DNA of 64,000 bases from Marinomonas balearica (GCF_004362145.1 NZ_SNXC01000009.1:423823-487822), one strand, 5' to 3'. Counted from the stretch's first letter, positions 25,103 to 34,740 are shown. The notes: generated by a model from the letters alone, not told the origin. Numbers and translations: made by a program.

Positions 25103-25987
25103 ATGAAACAGACAAAGTCTTATCTTACTCTTGCGTTTCTTTTAGCTCCGACCACATTGTTTCTCGGCATTTTCTTTGTCGGGCCTTTATTGATAATGGC
25201 GATCTACAGTTTGCTTGAGCCCGGTCTTTATGGTGGTGTGGAGTGGGCATTTTATCATTGGAATTACGGCCGAATCTTTGGTTGGGCAGACGGCTTTTAC
25301 GAAGAGTTCGATTTTGTTTATTTAGAGATCTTCGGTCGCTCAATCGGGTTGGCGTTAATGACGGTCTTGGGAACGTTGATCATCTGCTACCCTGCGGCGT
25401 TTTGGGTCAGTACGCTTTCACCCAAGCGTAAAGCATTGTGTATGTTTTTGATTACATTGCCGTTCTTTGCAAGTATGGTTGTAAGGTTGTATGCGTGGGT
25501 TCTTATTCTGAGAGATTCTGGCTTTTTAAATCAGTTCCTAATGAGTACCGGATTGCTGTCTGAGCCTTTGCACATTATGTTTTCAAGCTCCGCGGTCATC
25601 ATCGGTATGGTTTATATCTTCATTCCGTTTATGTTTCTCCCCATTTACACCAATGTTGAAAAAATAGACAAAGGCTTAATCAAAGCATCGCAGGATTTAG
25701 GTGCAACTCATCTACAGACTTTTTTAACGGTCATTCTACCGATTACGCTTCCCGGTGTTATTGCTGGCTCGATCTTGGTGTTCATCCCCAGTTTAGGAAA
25801 CTTTGTTGTGCCCGATTTATTGGGCGGTGCCAAAGTGCTGATGATAGGAAATATGATCGAGCAGCAGTTCTTATACGCGCGAAATTGGCCATTTGGAGCG
25901 GCATTATCCATGATGATTATTCTCTTTATGTTGATCGTTCTGGCTTGGTATTTACGCAAAGCTAAAAACAGTGCCATTGCTCTGTAG
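25103..25987 (+). CDS. PotB-like ABC permease
   Basis: A 294-aa inner-membrane permease with six membrane segments. The EAA loop reads KASQDLGATHLQTFLTVILPITLPGVIAGS (about 200-228), the contact site for the ATPase. AGAGAGG-like ribosome site (gagagg) and an 11-bp spacing place it in the operon. It makes a heterodimer with the next gene product. Confidence 0.92.
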   Translation: MKQTKSYLTLAFLLAPTTLFLGIFFVGPLLIMAIYSLLEPGLYGGVEWAFYHWNYGRIFGWADGFYEEFDFVYLEIFGRSIGLALMTVLGTLIICYPAAFWVSTLSPKRKALCMFLITLPFFASMVVRLYAWVLILRDSGFLNQFLMSTGLLSEPLHIMFSSSAVIIGMVYIFIPFMFLPIYTNVEKIDKGLIKASQDLGATHLQTFLTVILPITLPGVIAGSILVFIPSLGNFVVPDLLGGAKVLMIGNMIEQQFLYARNWPFGAALSMMIILFMLIVLAWYLRKAKNSAIAL

Positions 25988-25996
25988 GAGACATTT

Positions 25997-26827
25997 ATGA
26001 ACAAGAAATCCATATTGAGTCGCCTGTTATCTATCTATGGCGTTCTATTTTTTATCTTTTTATACGCGCCAGTTGCGCTGATTGTGCTTTATTCATTTAA
26101 TGCAAACCCGATCAATATCATGATATGGGATGGGTTTACTTTAGATTGGTATCGCAGCATCTTTGGTTTTTCTACGTCTTTGAACGACAGTGCCAGCTAT
26201 GTTGATTCAACCGATCAGCTGTTAAACGCAGTTGTGAACAGCTTAATTGTTGCGCTCAGTGCGACGGCCATATCCACGGTTCTTGGAACATCGACTGCGC
26301 TGGCGGTTGCTCGGTATCGGTTTAAGTTCCAAGGTTTTTATCGCATGTTGATGTTTGTTCCTATGGTGATGCCTGACATCGTACTGGGGATCGCGCTCTT
26401 GGTGTTTTTTATTGGCGCGGGATTTTCGCTTGGCAACACTACCATTGTTATTGGCCACTGTACGTTTTTGACGAGTTATGTGTTTATTGTTGTCAGTGCG
26501 CGATTAAGTGGGATGTCATCCAATATTGAATATGCCTCTTCAGATCTGGGAGCCAATGCAATAACCACGTTTAGAAAGGTGACATTGCCGCTAATTTTGC
26601 CGGGTGTCGTCGGCGGTGCCTTACTCAGCTTTATCATCTCGATGGACGATCTTGTTATTACTTACTTTATCAGTGGTGTCGATTCAACGACGCTACCTGT
26701 GTTTATTCTCAGTATGATTCGCCGAGGCATCAAACCCGAAATTAACGCCATCGCTACCATGATGTTGTTGTTCTCGGTGGTCGTCGCCAGTGCTGGAATC
26801 TACTTCCGTTCAAAGAAAGTTAATTGA
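25997..26827 (+). CDS. PotC-like ABC permease
   Basis: A 276-aa second permease, again with six membrane segments and an EAA loop SSDLGANAITTFRKVTLPLILPGVVGG (about 175-200). It follows the first permease by 9 bp with GGAG ahead of the ATG. Together with the genes upstream it completes a type I importer of the spermidine/putrescine class. Confidence 0.92.
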   Translation: MNKKSILSRLLSIYGVLFFIFLYAPVALIVLYSFNANPINIMIWDGFTLDWYRSIFGFSTSLNDSASYVDSTDQLLNAVVNSLIVALSATAISTVLGTSTALAVARYRFKFQGFYRMLMFVPMVMPDIVLGIALLVFFIGAGFSLGNTTIVIGHCTFLTSYVFIVVSARLSGMSSNIEYASSDLGANAITTFRKVTLPLILPGVVGGALLSFIISMDDLVITYFISGVDSTTLPVFILSMIRRGIKPEINAIATMMLLFSVVVASAGIYFRSKKVN

Positions 26828-26852
26828 ATTCAGTTTTCTTGAGGATGTATCT

Positions 26853-27950
26853 ATGAAAACGAAATTAAGAGCTCGTGAAATGGGTTTGCCTTTTTCAGGG
26901 AAAACAGGCGTGAATAACAATATTACCGATGTGGCAGGGGTCCAAGTCGGGTACAAAACTCTGATTGATCACGAAAACGCATCGCAAAAACAAACGGGCG
27001 TTACGGCCATTTTACCTCGCGGAAGAAGCAACACGCCGCAGCCGGTTTGGGCAGGAATGTATGCACTAAATGGTAATGGGGAAATGACAGGAACCCATTG
27101 GATTCAAGATGGGGGATACTTTACAGGCCCGATCATGATTACAAATTCTCATGCTGTTGGCATTACCCATCACGCTGCCGTGAAATGGACAATCAATCAG
27201 TATAAAGAAGCGTGGACAGAGCATCATTTATGGGCGATGCCAGTTGTAGCAGAAACCTTTGATGGGATCTTAAACGACATCAATGCGATGCACGTAACTG
27301 AACAAGATGCACAAGATGCCCTTGATGATGCGCAAAGTGGTCCGATTCAAGAGGGCAACGTTGGCGGTGGAACAGGGATGATCGCCTATGATTACAAAGG
27401 TGGCACCGGAAGTTCTTCGAGACTCATTAAGGTTGATGATCGTGAATACACCGTCGGGGCTTTGGTTCAGGCTAATCACGGGGTTAGAAAATGGTTTAAC
27501 GTGCTCGGTGCTCCGTTTGGGCTGCATGACAACGAAAATCTTATTCACCCTTTGCATGAACAAGGCTCTATCATTGTTGTTATTGCAACGGATGCGCCCA
27601 TGCTCCCTCATCAATTAAAACGCATGGCGAAACGTGCCGCGATAGGCATTGGGCGTAATGGCTCACCCGGCGGCAACAATTCCGGTGATATATTTTTAGC
27701 GTTCAGTACTGCAAACTCTAAAAACATGCCGCAATTGAGTGAATCACACCAAACGATGGATTACCTTAACGATGAGGTTTTTGACGATTTTTACCTTGCC
27801 GTGGTGGAATCCATAGAAGAAGCGGTCATCAACGCCATGTTCGCCGCCGACGATGTACCTGTCTTTAAAATGGCCGAAAGTGAAGTGTGCAGAGCCATCG
27901 ACACACAAAAGCTCTGCGAATTTGTGTCCGCTTCCCGTGTGATGAGTTAG
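26853..27950 (+). CDS. P1-family (S58) aminopeptidase, DmpA/BapA-like
   Basis: A 365-aa N-terminal-nucleophile hydrolase of the DmpA/BapA family, which removes N-terminal D-, L- or beta-amino acids from peptides, amides and esters. The maturation site is SPGGNNSGDIFLAFST: self-cleavage before Ser277 would expose the serine nucleophile. Family segments GVTAILPRG, GNVGGGTGM and ANHGVRKWFNVLG are present. A frame begins at 26790, but GAGG before the ATG at 26853 decides the start. No signal peptide, so it acts in the cytosol on the imported ligand. Last gene of the ABC operon, 25 bp after the permease. Confidence 0.9.
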   Translation: MKTKLRAREMGLPFSGKTGVNNNITDVAGVQVGYKTLIDHENASQKQTGVTAILPRGRSNTPQPVWAGMYALNGNGEMTGTHWIQDGGYFTGPIMITNSHAVGITHHAAVKWTINQYKEAWTEHHLWAMPVVAETFDGILNDINAMHVTEQDAQDALDDAQSGPIQEGNVGGGTGMIAYDYKGGTGSSSRLIKVDDREYTVGALVQANHGVRKWFNVLGAPFGLHDNENLIHPLHEQGSIIVVIATDAPMLPHQLKRMAKRAAIGIGRNGSPGGNNSGDIFLAFSTANSKNMPQLSESHQTMDYLNDEVFDDFYLAVVESIEEAVINAMFAADDVPVFKMAESEVCRAIDTQKLCEFVSASRVMS

Positions 27951-28118
27951 TTTTTTACTGAGATTTTCTTCTTTGAGTCGCCATAGGAATGGGGTAAGAA
28001 AACACTACCATTCCTTTTGGCTTGCCGATAGAATATCTGCCCATAAAGCAGGATGCTTTGATGCGATTTTATTATTTAGATCGCGATAGATTGTTTTCGA
28101 TTCGATAAGGACATCACT

Positions 28119-31100
28119 TTGACAGATCATTCTCGCACCCAGATTTTTCTACATCTGGACTCTGGCGTTTTTCCTATTCAAACCTTAGAAGGCTCTGAAG
28201 CAGTCAATGACTGTCTGGACCTTTGCGTTACAACCTCCAGTCGTTTGACATCCGGTTTTACAGACTCTGAATCTCGCGCTTTGATTGGTACGTTTGCAAC
28301 GCTCCAAATCCGTTCGGGCGATACGGAACGCTGGTGGTACGGTGATATCGCAGCTGTTCACGAATCGTGGGATCGAGGTCGTCATTTTTGGAAGGTAAAG
28401 ATCACCAATAAATTGCAGCGTGGCACCTTACAAACTCGCACCAAACTCTGGATGCAGTTGTCTCGTAAAGAGCTGATCTATCGCTTGCTTGAAGATATGG
28501 GCTACTATCGATATGAGATTACGTGGTCTGTGGATGAGGTTTCTGCGCCTAATGGGCCATTTCTTCAAGCGCAAGAAAGCAATTATGATTTCTTTAAACG
28601 ATTGCTTGCTGAAGTGGGCGCGAACTTTTGGTTCAACCACGACGCAGACATGCTTCATGAGCAATTGATTCTTTCCAATTCGCCTTATTTATCAAAGTAC
28701 TTACCAAATATAGAATGGGTGCAACGTGTTTCTGGCTTGTCTCCTTCGCATAGACGCAATCGTATTGTGAGTGTGTTGCCTGAATTTAATGCGGTTTCTA
28801 CACGTTACGGAGCGGCGACGAATGCGGCATTGCATCATTCAAATCGAGCGGATGCATCGCAAAATAGCCTTACGCCTACACATGTAAATCACGAACTGTT
28901 TACTCCGCCAAGACCTGAAGCCGAAGCGACACAGCGGGCTTTATTTGCCCAACAGCACGCTAATCAAAAAGCACTTTTATTAGAGATAGTCAGCCATCAG
29001 CCTCTTTTAACCGCGGGTCATAGTTTGGTGATGGAGAGCAGTCGATGTCTGGGCTACCAGTTAGAACAGGGCGATATACGCTTAGTCAGTGTGCAGCATA
29101 AAGCCAGCACGTTGAGTGATGGTTCAGGGCTTCAGTACTCTAATACTGCAGTTGCTCTTCCCAGAGAAACGCCGATTCGACCAGAGCGTATTGAACCACA
29201 GCACTTGCCTCAATTTTTTGCTGCTCGTATTGAAAGTCAGCATGAATACGCTCAACTTACTCAAAATGGCTATTACCGGTTCCGTCCAGAATTTGAAACA
29301 CCGACCGAACGTTCTGAATACAGTCATGCGCAAGCGAGTCCATTGGTAGAGCGTATTTTGCCGTACAGCTCTCCGAAAACGAAAGAGGGCGAAGCGGTAG
29401 GGTGGCACTTTCCCATGCTGAATGACAGCAGCATCTTGGTTACGTGCTTGAATAATGATCCCAACCGTATGGCCATAGTGGGCTTTATCCCGAGTTTGGG
29501 GAAAGACGGCCCTGTCAGTGACAGCAACCAAACTCAACACCGTATTGTTACTTCATCGCAGAATGAACTTTTAATGGATGACAGTCCGAACAATCATCGG
29601 TTTGCGCTCTTCACTTTTGATGGCCAAACAATGCTCGACCTGTTTGGAAGTGACAAAGAACACTACATTCGTCTGACCTGCATATACGGGGGCATTAACC
29701 TTAATGCCAGCCTAACGGTACAAATGAGCGCTCAAGAATCCATCGTTTTCGAAGCAGGGCAGCAGATAGACATTAAAGCCAAACAACAGGCCAGCATCAT
29801 TACTGAAAACGATGCGATAACGTTTCAATCTGCTGAAGAAATGAATTTGGAATCCAAAAATAACCTCTCCATTACAAGTACCGAAGGCGATGTTTCGATT
29901 TGGGCGCAAGCGAAACCGATTACTCAACACGCTAAAAATGGCCTAATGCAAACTGTCAGTGGCGGTAATGCTGAAACGTTGATACAAGGGGGCTCAACGA
30001 CGGTTCAAGTTAACGGTGGCGAAATGCAGCTCGAAAGCCAAGGAGACATCGTTATCACCGATGGTACAGGCGGTATAAAAATCGATCAGCAAGGTAACAT
30101 CAAACTGTGGGGAAGCAATGTCTATTTTGATTCTAACAGTGTCACATTTGATGGCGAGATCGAATACGACTCTGGCGGCAATGAATCAGAAAGCGCCCCA
30201 GAACTGCAAGTTACTGAATTGACCGAGACCGCTTTACTCGAATTGGAACCAGTGGAACACACTGAAGGAGAGCCTGCTCGATACGTGAGAAGTGCCCCGG
30301 TTGTGAATGAAAAAAATCAGTGGACTCCTTCTAGAACGGTTCGACCTCTGCCACCATCCAACACTCTAAAATCGTCACTTTTAAAGACGTCGACATACCT
30401 TGAAAAACTTGCCAATGAAAACGAAGCCTGCGTAAGTAGGGGAAGTAAGCGAAAAGGAGATGTTAAGCGCATACAAAGAGCACTTATCGCAATGAACTTC
30501 GACCTTGGTCGCGCAGGCGTCGACGGCGACTTTGGGCCGACAACTCAGAAGCGAGTTGAAGATTTTCAAAAGACATTCAAAGAAACTCATACCATCCACT
30601 TGGATTACCAAATCGGTGAAAGTAATGGCACGGTCAATAGAGGAACCCTTCTTGGGCTTGACGAAGCCTTAGTTGGTGAGTGGAAAAATAACGATGATGA
30701 AATGGATATGAAATGGTTAACCGTGCCGAAAGGGGCATTAACGTTTGATTCAGAAGGCGATGATATAGAGGGAAGTATTTACTTTACACGCGTCGCACAC
30801 GTTCCCAATAACAATGGAAAAGTCATAGACAATTCTGGTATTACTATTGGCCGAGGGTTGGACATAGGGTGTCGTGATGCTAATGAGGTGGCTCAACTCT
30901 TTGCGGCCGCAGCGAAAAACGCCGAGCCAATTAGCGATAAACTATTAAATTGGCTAAAAGGTGGTGCAGGCAAGAAAAAGAATGCTGCGTATGATTACTG
31001 GCTAACACTGGACAAAAATGTGCCTAAAGATGAGCAAACAATCACGCGTAAAATGCAGCATTATCTGTTTTTAGAGATTTATGCGGATTACCAAAAAAAG

Positions 31101-31421
31101 GCCAAACACCTAACGACAAAAGCCGATGTCTGTAAAGAATACTTGGGGGATGAGAAGAAGAAAGTCGATTGGGATGCGTTGCCGCAAAATGTAAAAGACG
31201 TGCTTATTGATTTGACCTACCGAGGGGACTATACAGGCTCCAAGGATAAGCGTGGTAATACCAGAAAACAGATTGTTCCGGCGATTTATAAAGATCAACA
31301 GGAAGGACTCAGTGGTGAAACATCCAACTTTTATGGAGTGATGTTGAATAAAAAAGAATGGACTACAAAGTTTAAAGTGGATGAAAATCGTATTATTTCT
31401 AGAATAGGTACTTTAGAGTGA
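28119..31421 (+). CDS. vgrG: specialised VgrG with peptidoglycan-binding and lysozyme-like C-terminus
   Basis: A type VI secretion spike protein fused to a cell-wall effector, 1100 aa. Residues 1-470 are the VgrG base (gp27/gp5-like), 470-690 the repetitive beta-helix needle with QGNIKLWGSNVYFDSNSV. Residues about 770-850 are a PG_binding_1 module (KRIQRALIAMNFDLGRAGVDGDFGPTTQ). Residues about 875-1100 resemble pesticin/T4-lysozyme domains: EG at 884-885 supplies the likely catalytic Glu, and SGITIGRGLDIG contains Thr909, the T4-type substrate residue. It would cut peptidoglycan in a rival's periplasm. Start TTG at 28119 with AAGGA 8 nt upstream. No other T6SS gene is in the window. Confidence 0.9.
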   Translation: MTDHSRTQIFLHLDSGVFPIQTLEGSEAVNDCLDLCVTTSSRLTSGFTDSESRALIGTFATLQIRSGDTERWWYGDIAAVHESWDRGRHFWKVKITNKLQRGTLQTRTKLWMQLSRKELIYRLLEDMGYYRYEITWSVDEVSAPNGPFLQAQESNYDFFKRLLAEVGANFWFNHDADMLHEQLILSNSPYLSKYLPNIEWVQRVSGLSPSHRRNRIVSVLPEFNAVSTRYGAATNAALHHSNRADASQNSLTPTHVNHELFTPPRPEAEATQRALFAQQHANQKALLLEIVSHQPLLTAGHSLVMESSRCLGYQLEQGDIRLVSVQHKASTLSDGSGLQYSNTAVALPRETPIRPERIEPQHLPQFFAARIESQHEYAQLTQNGYYRFRPEFETPTERSEYSHAQASPLVERILPYSSPKTKEGEAVGWHFPMLNDSSILVTCLNNDPNRMAIVGFIPSLGKDGPVSDSNQTQHRIVTSSQNELLMDDSPNNHRFALFTFDGQTMLDLFGSDKEHYIRLTCIYGGINLNASLTVQMSAQESIVFEAGQQIDIKAKQQASIITENDAITFQSAEEMNLESKNNLSITSTEGDVSIWAQAKPITQHAKNGLMQTVSGGNAETLIQGGSTTVQVNGGEMQLESQGDIVITDGTGGIKIDQQGNIKLWGSNVYFDSNSVTFDGEIEYDSGGNESESAPELQVTELTETALLELEPVEHTEGEPARYVRSAPVVNEKNQWTPSRTVRPLPPSNTLKSSLLKTSTYLEKLANENEACVSRGSKRKGDVKRIQRALIAMNFDLGRAGVDGDFGPTTQKRVEDFQKTFKETHTIHLDYQIGESNGTVNRGTLLGLDEALVGEWKNNDDEMDMKWLTVPKGALTFDSEGDDIEGSIYFTRVAHVPNNNGKVIDNSGITIGRGLDIGCRDANEVAQLFAAAAKNAEPISDKLLNWLKGGAGKKKNAAYDYWLTLDKNVPKDEQTITRKMQHYLFLEIYADYQKKAKHLTTKADVCKEYLGDEKKKVDWDALPQNVKDVLIDLTYRGDYTGSKDKRGNTRKQIVPAIYKDQQEGLSGETSNFYGVMLNKKEWTTKFKVDENRIISRIGTLE

Positions 31422-31792
31422 ATATTTATATGTCGTCGTTTTTTTTGATTTTTTTCTCGATAGGCGTTTTTGCTGATGATATTGACCAATATAGATACTA
31501 TCAGACAGACCAAATTTTACCGAAAAGAAAGTCAGCTCATTATATTGTCTATATAAAAAATAATGACCCCTGTATTTATACGTATAACTTAAGAGAGAAA
31601 AAGACAGTCCGTTTTTGTGAAATGGGTGATTCTGGGTTAAATTTAGAAAGAAATTACCCATCTATTTACCCCGTTGACTTGACTCTAAGATTAGGTGGAT
31701 TTGATTTTAAGGTCGCAGCACCGTGGAGCGAACAAAAATGTCAAATTTACTTTCCCAGAATGAAATTAACCTGCGAACCAACTGGAAACTGA
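31418..31792 (+). CDS. probable periplasmic immunity protein for the VgrG effector
   Basis: A gene of 124 codons overlapping the vgrG stop by 4 nt (GTGA), or starting at the ATG at 31430. The N-terminus is a signal peptide (SSFFLIFFSIGVFADD, cleavage after FA). The mature part is about 100 residues with four cysteines, enough for two disulfides. No family is recognised. A secreted small protein coupled to a lysozyme-type VgrG is the arrangement of known effector-immunity pairs such as VgrG3/TsiV3, so immunity is inferred from position and export. Confidence 0.7.
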   Translation: MNIYMSSFFLIFFSIGVFADDIDQYRYYQTDQILPKRKSAHYIVYIKNNDPCIYTYNLREKKTVRFCEMGDSGLNLERNYPSIYPVDLTLRLGGFDFKVAAPWSEQKCQIYFPRMKLTCEPTGN

Positions 31793-31857
31793 CTTTTTAT
31801 AATTGTTGAATAAAGAACTCTCAATCTCGGAAAAATAAAGGCGTTCCAGATGGCTTA

Positions 31858-32378
31858 GGGAACCTTCGAATAACTCAGTCTATTAGTCGCTCAGCTGTAC
31901 TAGCTCACCGTTGATATTTTACATTTGCGCTCTATAAACATAAATTTCGAGCGCTTTTAACGCCATTTTGGGATTTTCACTCCCATTTTTGGAGCCGCTA
32001 GACGGACTAACCCCGTGCAGATCGTATCATTTGGTCGACTCGCAGTAAGTTTCCAAGCGCAAATAAGACGGCAAGCTTATTGTCATTCTTCGACAAGCCT
32101 TTGTAGACGACTTTTCGGAAGCCAAACTGGCATTTTAGTATTCTAAACGGGTGCTCGACTTTGGCTCTGATACTGGCCTTTAAATACTCTGTTCGGATGG
32201 GGTTCTTATTTATACGAGGACGTTTCTTCCAAGCTCGTATCTTACTGGGCATTTCAGCAATCATTCAATCCAGCTTCTTTCCTTTAGTTTCCTCTCGTTT
32301 TTTTACACCACATTAGGAGTCTTAGTCGGCTTAAGTCGTTGAGATTGTCTCATGTTGCCGACTTATTCGCAGGTTCCC
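31858..32378 (-). mobile_element. internally deleted IS5-family (IS1031-like) element
   Basis: The ends GGGAACCTTCGAATAA (31858-31873) and, reversed, GGGAACCTGCGAATAA (32363-32378) are terminal inverted repeats with one mismatch. TTA flanks both sides (31855-31857, 32379-32381), the 3-bp TNA target duplication typical of the IS1031 group. At 521 bp it is far shorter than full elements of about 900 bp; only the 3' part of the transposase gene is left, plus what looks like its first 16 codons near 32300-32351. Confidence 0.82.
32007..32264 (-). pseudogene. IS5-family transposase, C-terminal remnant
   Basis: 85 codons matching the end of IS5/IS1031 DDE transposases: [30 protein letters not shown] contains the final catalytic Glu (KVEHPFR), followed by [11 protein letters not shown]. 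The first two catalytic Asp residues are missing, so the protein cannot act. Confidence 0.85.
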
Positions 32379-33620
32379 TTACCCCTCACTCATTCCGAAG
32401 TGTTTTTTCCATTTCTCACTTTTAACGTTTTCTGATTTCTTGAGCCAGTCGATGGCTTGGGTTAAGTTGATCGTTTGATCTCTCGTGGAAGTGGTGATGT
32501 ACTCACTTGTTGCGATATCTGTTAAACGCTGAGTATACCAAGCGGTGATGCCACCTGGAGGAGGTTGACGAAAGCTTGGAAATTCAGGATCTTTGATTGG
32601 GGTGTCGGTGTTTTTCCAATCATTCGCTAATTGTGGGTTTAATGCGAGCGCACGTGCGAGACCGACTGCATCGGTACTTTCATTAGCCAGAGCGTCGATG
32701 GCCTGTTGTCTGTTTTTGAATCCGCCGGTTACTACGATAGGAATGCTTGTTAGGTACTTGGCTTGCTTTGCAAATTCGACAAAGTAAGGGCCGCTAGATA
32801 CCTTGTCGGAGCTAGATTCAGCACCCGGAAAGTATGAACCACCGCTGATTTCGATTAAATCCAGTGATGTTTTGTCGAGTAGCCGTATGGCACAGAGAGA
32901 GTCTTGTTGCGTTAGGCCTCCTTCTAGCTGATCGGAAGAATTTATTTTTATGCCAATTGGGAAGTTAGGGCCGACGCTAGCACGTACTTTTTCAATGATC
33001 TGTATGATGATCCAAAGTCGATTTTCAATTGATCCGCCGTATTCATCTTGGCGGCGATTGAAGAGGGGAGATAAAAATTGGCTGAGAAGAAAACCGTGTC
33101 CCGCATGGATTTGTACTCCAGTGAAGCCGGTCTTTTGTGCTATTAATGCTGCGTTTGCATACTGTTTTGGGAGATTTTGTATTTCTTCGTTGCTCAATGC
33201 GTCGCATTGTAACTCTGGTAGTTCAAGAGCCGAAGGGCCTTTGGTTGAAGGCGTTATGGATGCCGCAGACAAGCATCCCGCATGACCAAGTTGAGGCCAA
33301 ATGTGCATTTGATTGGTTGAGGCTTTTTTTGTCAGCCGCTGAAGGGACTCGATATCTGTTTGTGCATTTAATACGAGATTGGCTGGGGATTCGGGAGCAT
33401 CAGGTAGGATTTGAGCTTCTCCTATAAGAGCCAGACCTACGCCACCGAGTGCCCATCGCTCATAAAGTCTCGCTTGGGCTTCTGTCGCATTGCCTTCTCC
33501 GTCGCCTAAACAATCTGACATCGCAGATTTGACGATGCGGTTTTTTAAGACCGTGCCACATGGTAAGCACAGAGGCTGGTAAAGCAAGCGGATCGATTTA
33601 CTCTGTGGCGTCGTAGTCAT
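32379..33620 (-). CDS. Old Yellow Enzyme family NADH:flavin oxidoreductase
   Basis: A 413-aa FMN-dependent TIM-barrel enzyme. Family marks are the start LYQPLCLPCGTVLKNRIVKSAMSD, GGVGLALIGEAQI, the substrate-binding pair in FTGVQIHAGHGFLLSQFLSP (HAGH), the RQDEYGGSIENR loop and IPIVVTGGF...VGLARAL near the end. It reduces activated double bonds or handles a dienoyl-type substrate. The stop codon TAA coincides with the TTA target duplication of the IS remnant, so the reading frame survived the insertion. It is next to the sugar locus in the same direction as the first SDR gene and may be co-transcribed with it. Confidence 0.9.
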   Translation of the reverse strand: MTTTPQSKSIRLLYQPLCLPCGTVLKNRIVKSAMSDCLGDGEGNATEAQARLYERWALGGVGLALIGEAQILPDAPESPANLVLNAQTDIESLQRLTKKASTNQMHIWPQLGHAGCLSAASITPSTKGPSALELPELQCDALSNEEIQNLPKQYANAALIAQKTGFTGVQIHAGHGFLLSQFLSPLFNRRQDEYGGSIENRLWIIIQIIEKVRASVGPNFPIGIKINSSDQLEGGLTQQDSLCAIRLLDKTSLDLIEISGGSYFPGAESSSDKVSSGPYFVEFAKQAKYLTSIPIVVTGGFKNRQQAIDALANESTDAVGLARALALNPQLANDWKNTDTPIKDPEFPSFRQPPPGGITAWYTQRLTDIATSEYITTSTRDQTINLTQAIDWLKKSENVKSEKWKKHFGMSEG

Positions 33621-33693
33621 ATCGAGTCCTACCTGTTTCAGATTGATGCACTCATGCTATCAGACTTACCAGTAAAATTGTAAATGAATCGGG

Positions 33694-34479
33694 TTAAGAC
33701 ATGATCAACCCGCCATCGACATTGATAGCTTGCCCTGTAATGTATGCTGCATCGGGTCCTGCTAGAAACGCAACGAGTCCAGCGACTTCTTTTACGCTTC
33801 CAGCGCGTTTCATGGGGATATTTTCCACCCAGGAAGCCATCAGTTCACCCGGTTTAAAATCGCCCATAAGTTCGCCCCATACTTTGTCATTGTAATCCCA
33901 CATGTCTGTGTGGATGATGCCGGGGCAAATGGAGTTGACGGTGATGTGGTCGGCTGCGACTTCTTTCGCTAAGCTCTGAGTTAACCCCATAGCACCAAAT
34001 TTACTGGCTGCGTAGTGAGGGGTGTAAATGAAACCTTCTCTGGCTTGCCCTGAGGCCGTGTTTATCAAACGGCCACCTTGGCCTGCTAGCTTCATGTAAT
34101 AAATGGCTTCTTTACAGCAGAAGAACATGCCTTTTGTGTTCACGTCTAGCGTAATGTCCCAATCTTTTTCGGTGACTTCTTCAAGTTTGGATATGCGGAT
34201 CACCCCTGCGTTTTGAACCGAGACATCGATTGACCCCATTCTTTCGTAAGCACTTTTGTAGAAGCTTTTTATGGACGCTACATTACTAACATCACATTGC
34301 ACAAAGTGAACGATCTGCGTTGGATACTGTTCCTTCAGTTGTATTACTGTTTCATCGTAATTTTGGTCGATCGTACCGACAACGACGTTGTGTCCATCCT
34401 GTAAAAAGCGCTCTGTAATGCCTAATCCTATGCCTTTGTTACCTCCGCATACGACTACATTTTTGACGTCAGTGTGCAT
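33694..34479 (-). CDS. SDR-family dehydrogenase (sugar/polyol type) 1
   Basis: A 261-aa classical short-chain dehydrogenase. The cofactor loop is GGNKGIGLG, the structural NAG motif is QNAGVI, and the catalytic set is Ser in NTASGQ and YAASK. The C-terminus GQAINVDGG is typical. The start at 34479 is preferred because GGAG is 7 nt before it; a frame four codons longer exists. It is divergent from the importer genes with a shared operator-like palindrome between them. A likely job is oxidising a polyol or sugar imported by that system. Confidence 0.9.
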   Translation of the reverse strand: MHTDVKNVVVCGGNKGIGLGITERFLQDGHNVVVGTIDQNYDETVIQLKEQYPTQIVHFVQCDVSNVASIKSFYKSAYERMGSIDVSVQNAGVIRISKLEEVTEKDWDITLDVNTKGMFFCCKEAIYYMKLAGQGGRLINTASGQAREGFIYTPHYAASKFGAMGLTQSLAKEVAADHITVNSICPGIIHTDMWDYNDKVWGELMGDFKPGELMASWVENIPMKRAGSVKEVAGLVAFLAGPDAAYITGQAINVDGGLIMS

Positions 34480-34667
34480 GGTTCGCTCCATTTTTTGTTT
34501 TATTTTATGAGTAAGGGTTCTAAAAACGATCTGTATTTTTCACGTTTAATCTTTCGGTTTTTTAGACTTTTATTGGCAAATTGAAGTTTCCTGTTTTTTT
34601 ATCATCCCATAAGTTGACAAATAATAGAGTACAAACCAGAATGTTTAAAGAATAAAAATACTTGATT

Positions 34668-34679
34668 GAATAAATATTC
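34668..34679. promoter_or_regulatory. operator candidate GAATA-AA-TATTC, copy 1
   Basis: A 12-bp palindrome between the divergent SDR gene and the permease gene, 62 bp before the latter's ATG. The identical 12-mer lies before the transketolase genes and a variant before the chemoreceptor, so it is the best candidate for the SorC-family regulator's site. Confidence 0.6.
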
Positions 34680-34740
34680 AGTCGCAACATTGTAGTGCGT
34701 TAAAATAAAAAATATTAAACGCCTTTTAGGAGTGATATCC

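Noticed and set aside
29124-29540. 138-codon frame opposite vgrG
   Set aside because: It is fully inside the vgrG gene on the other strand and its composition is that of a shadow frame.
33137-33427. 96-codon frame opposite the OYE gene
   Set aside because: Entirely antisense to a well-defined enzyme gene, without start signals.
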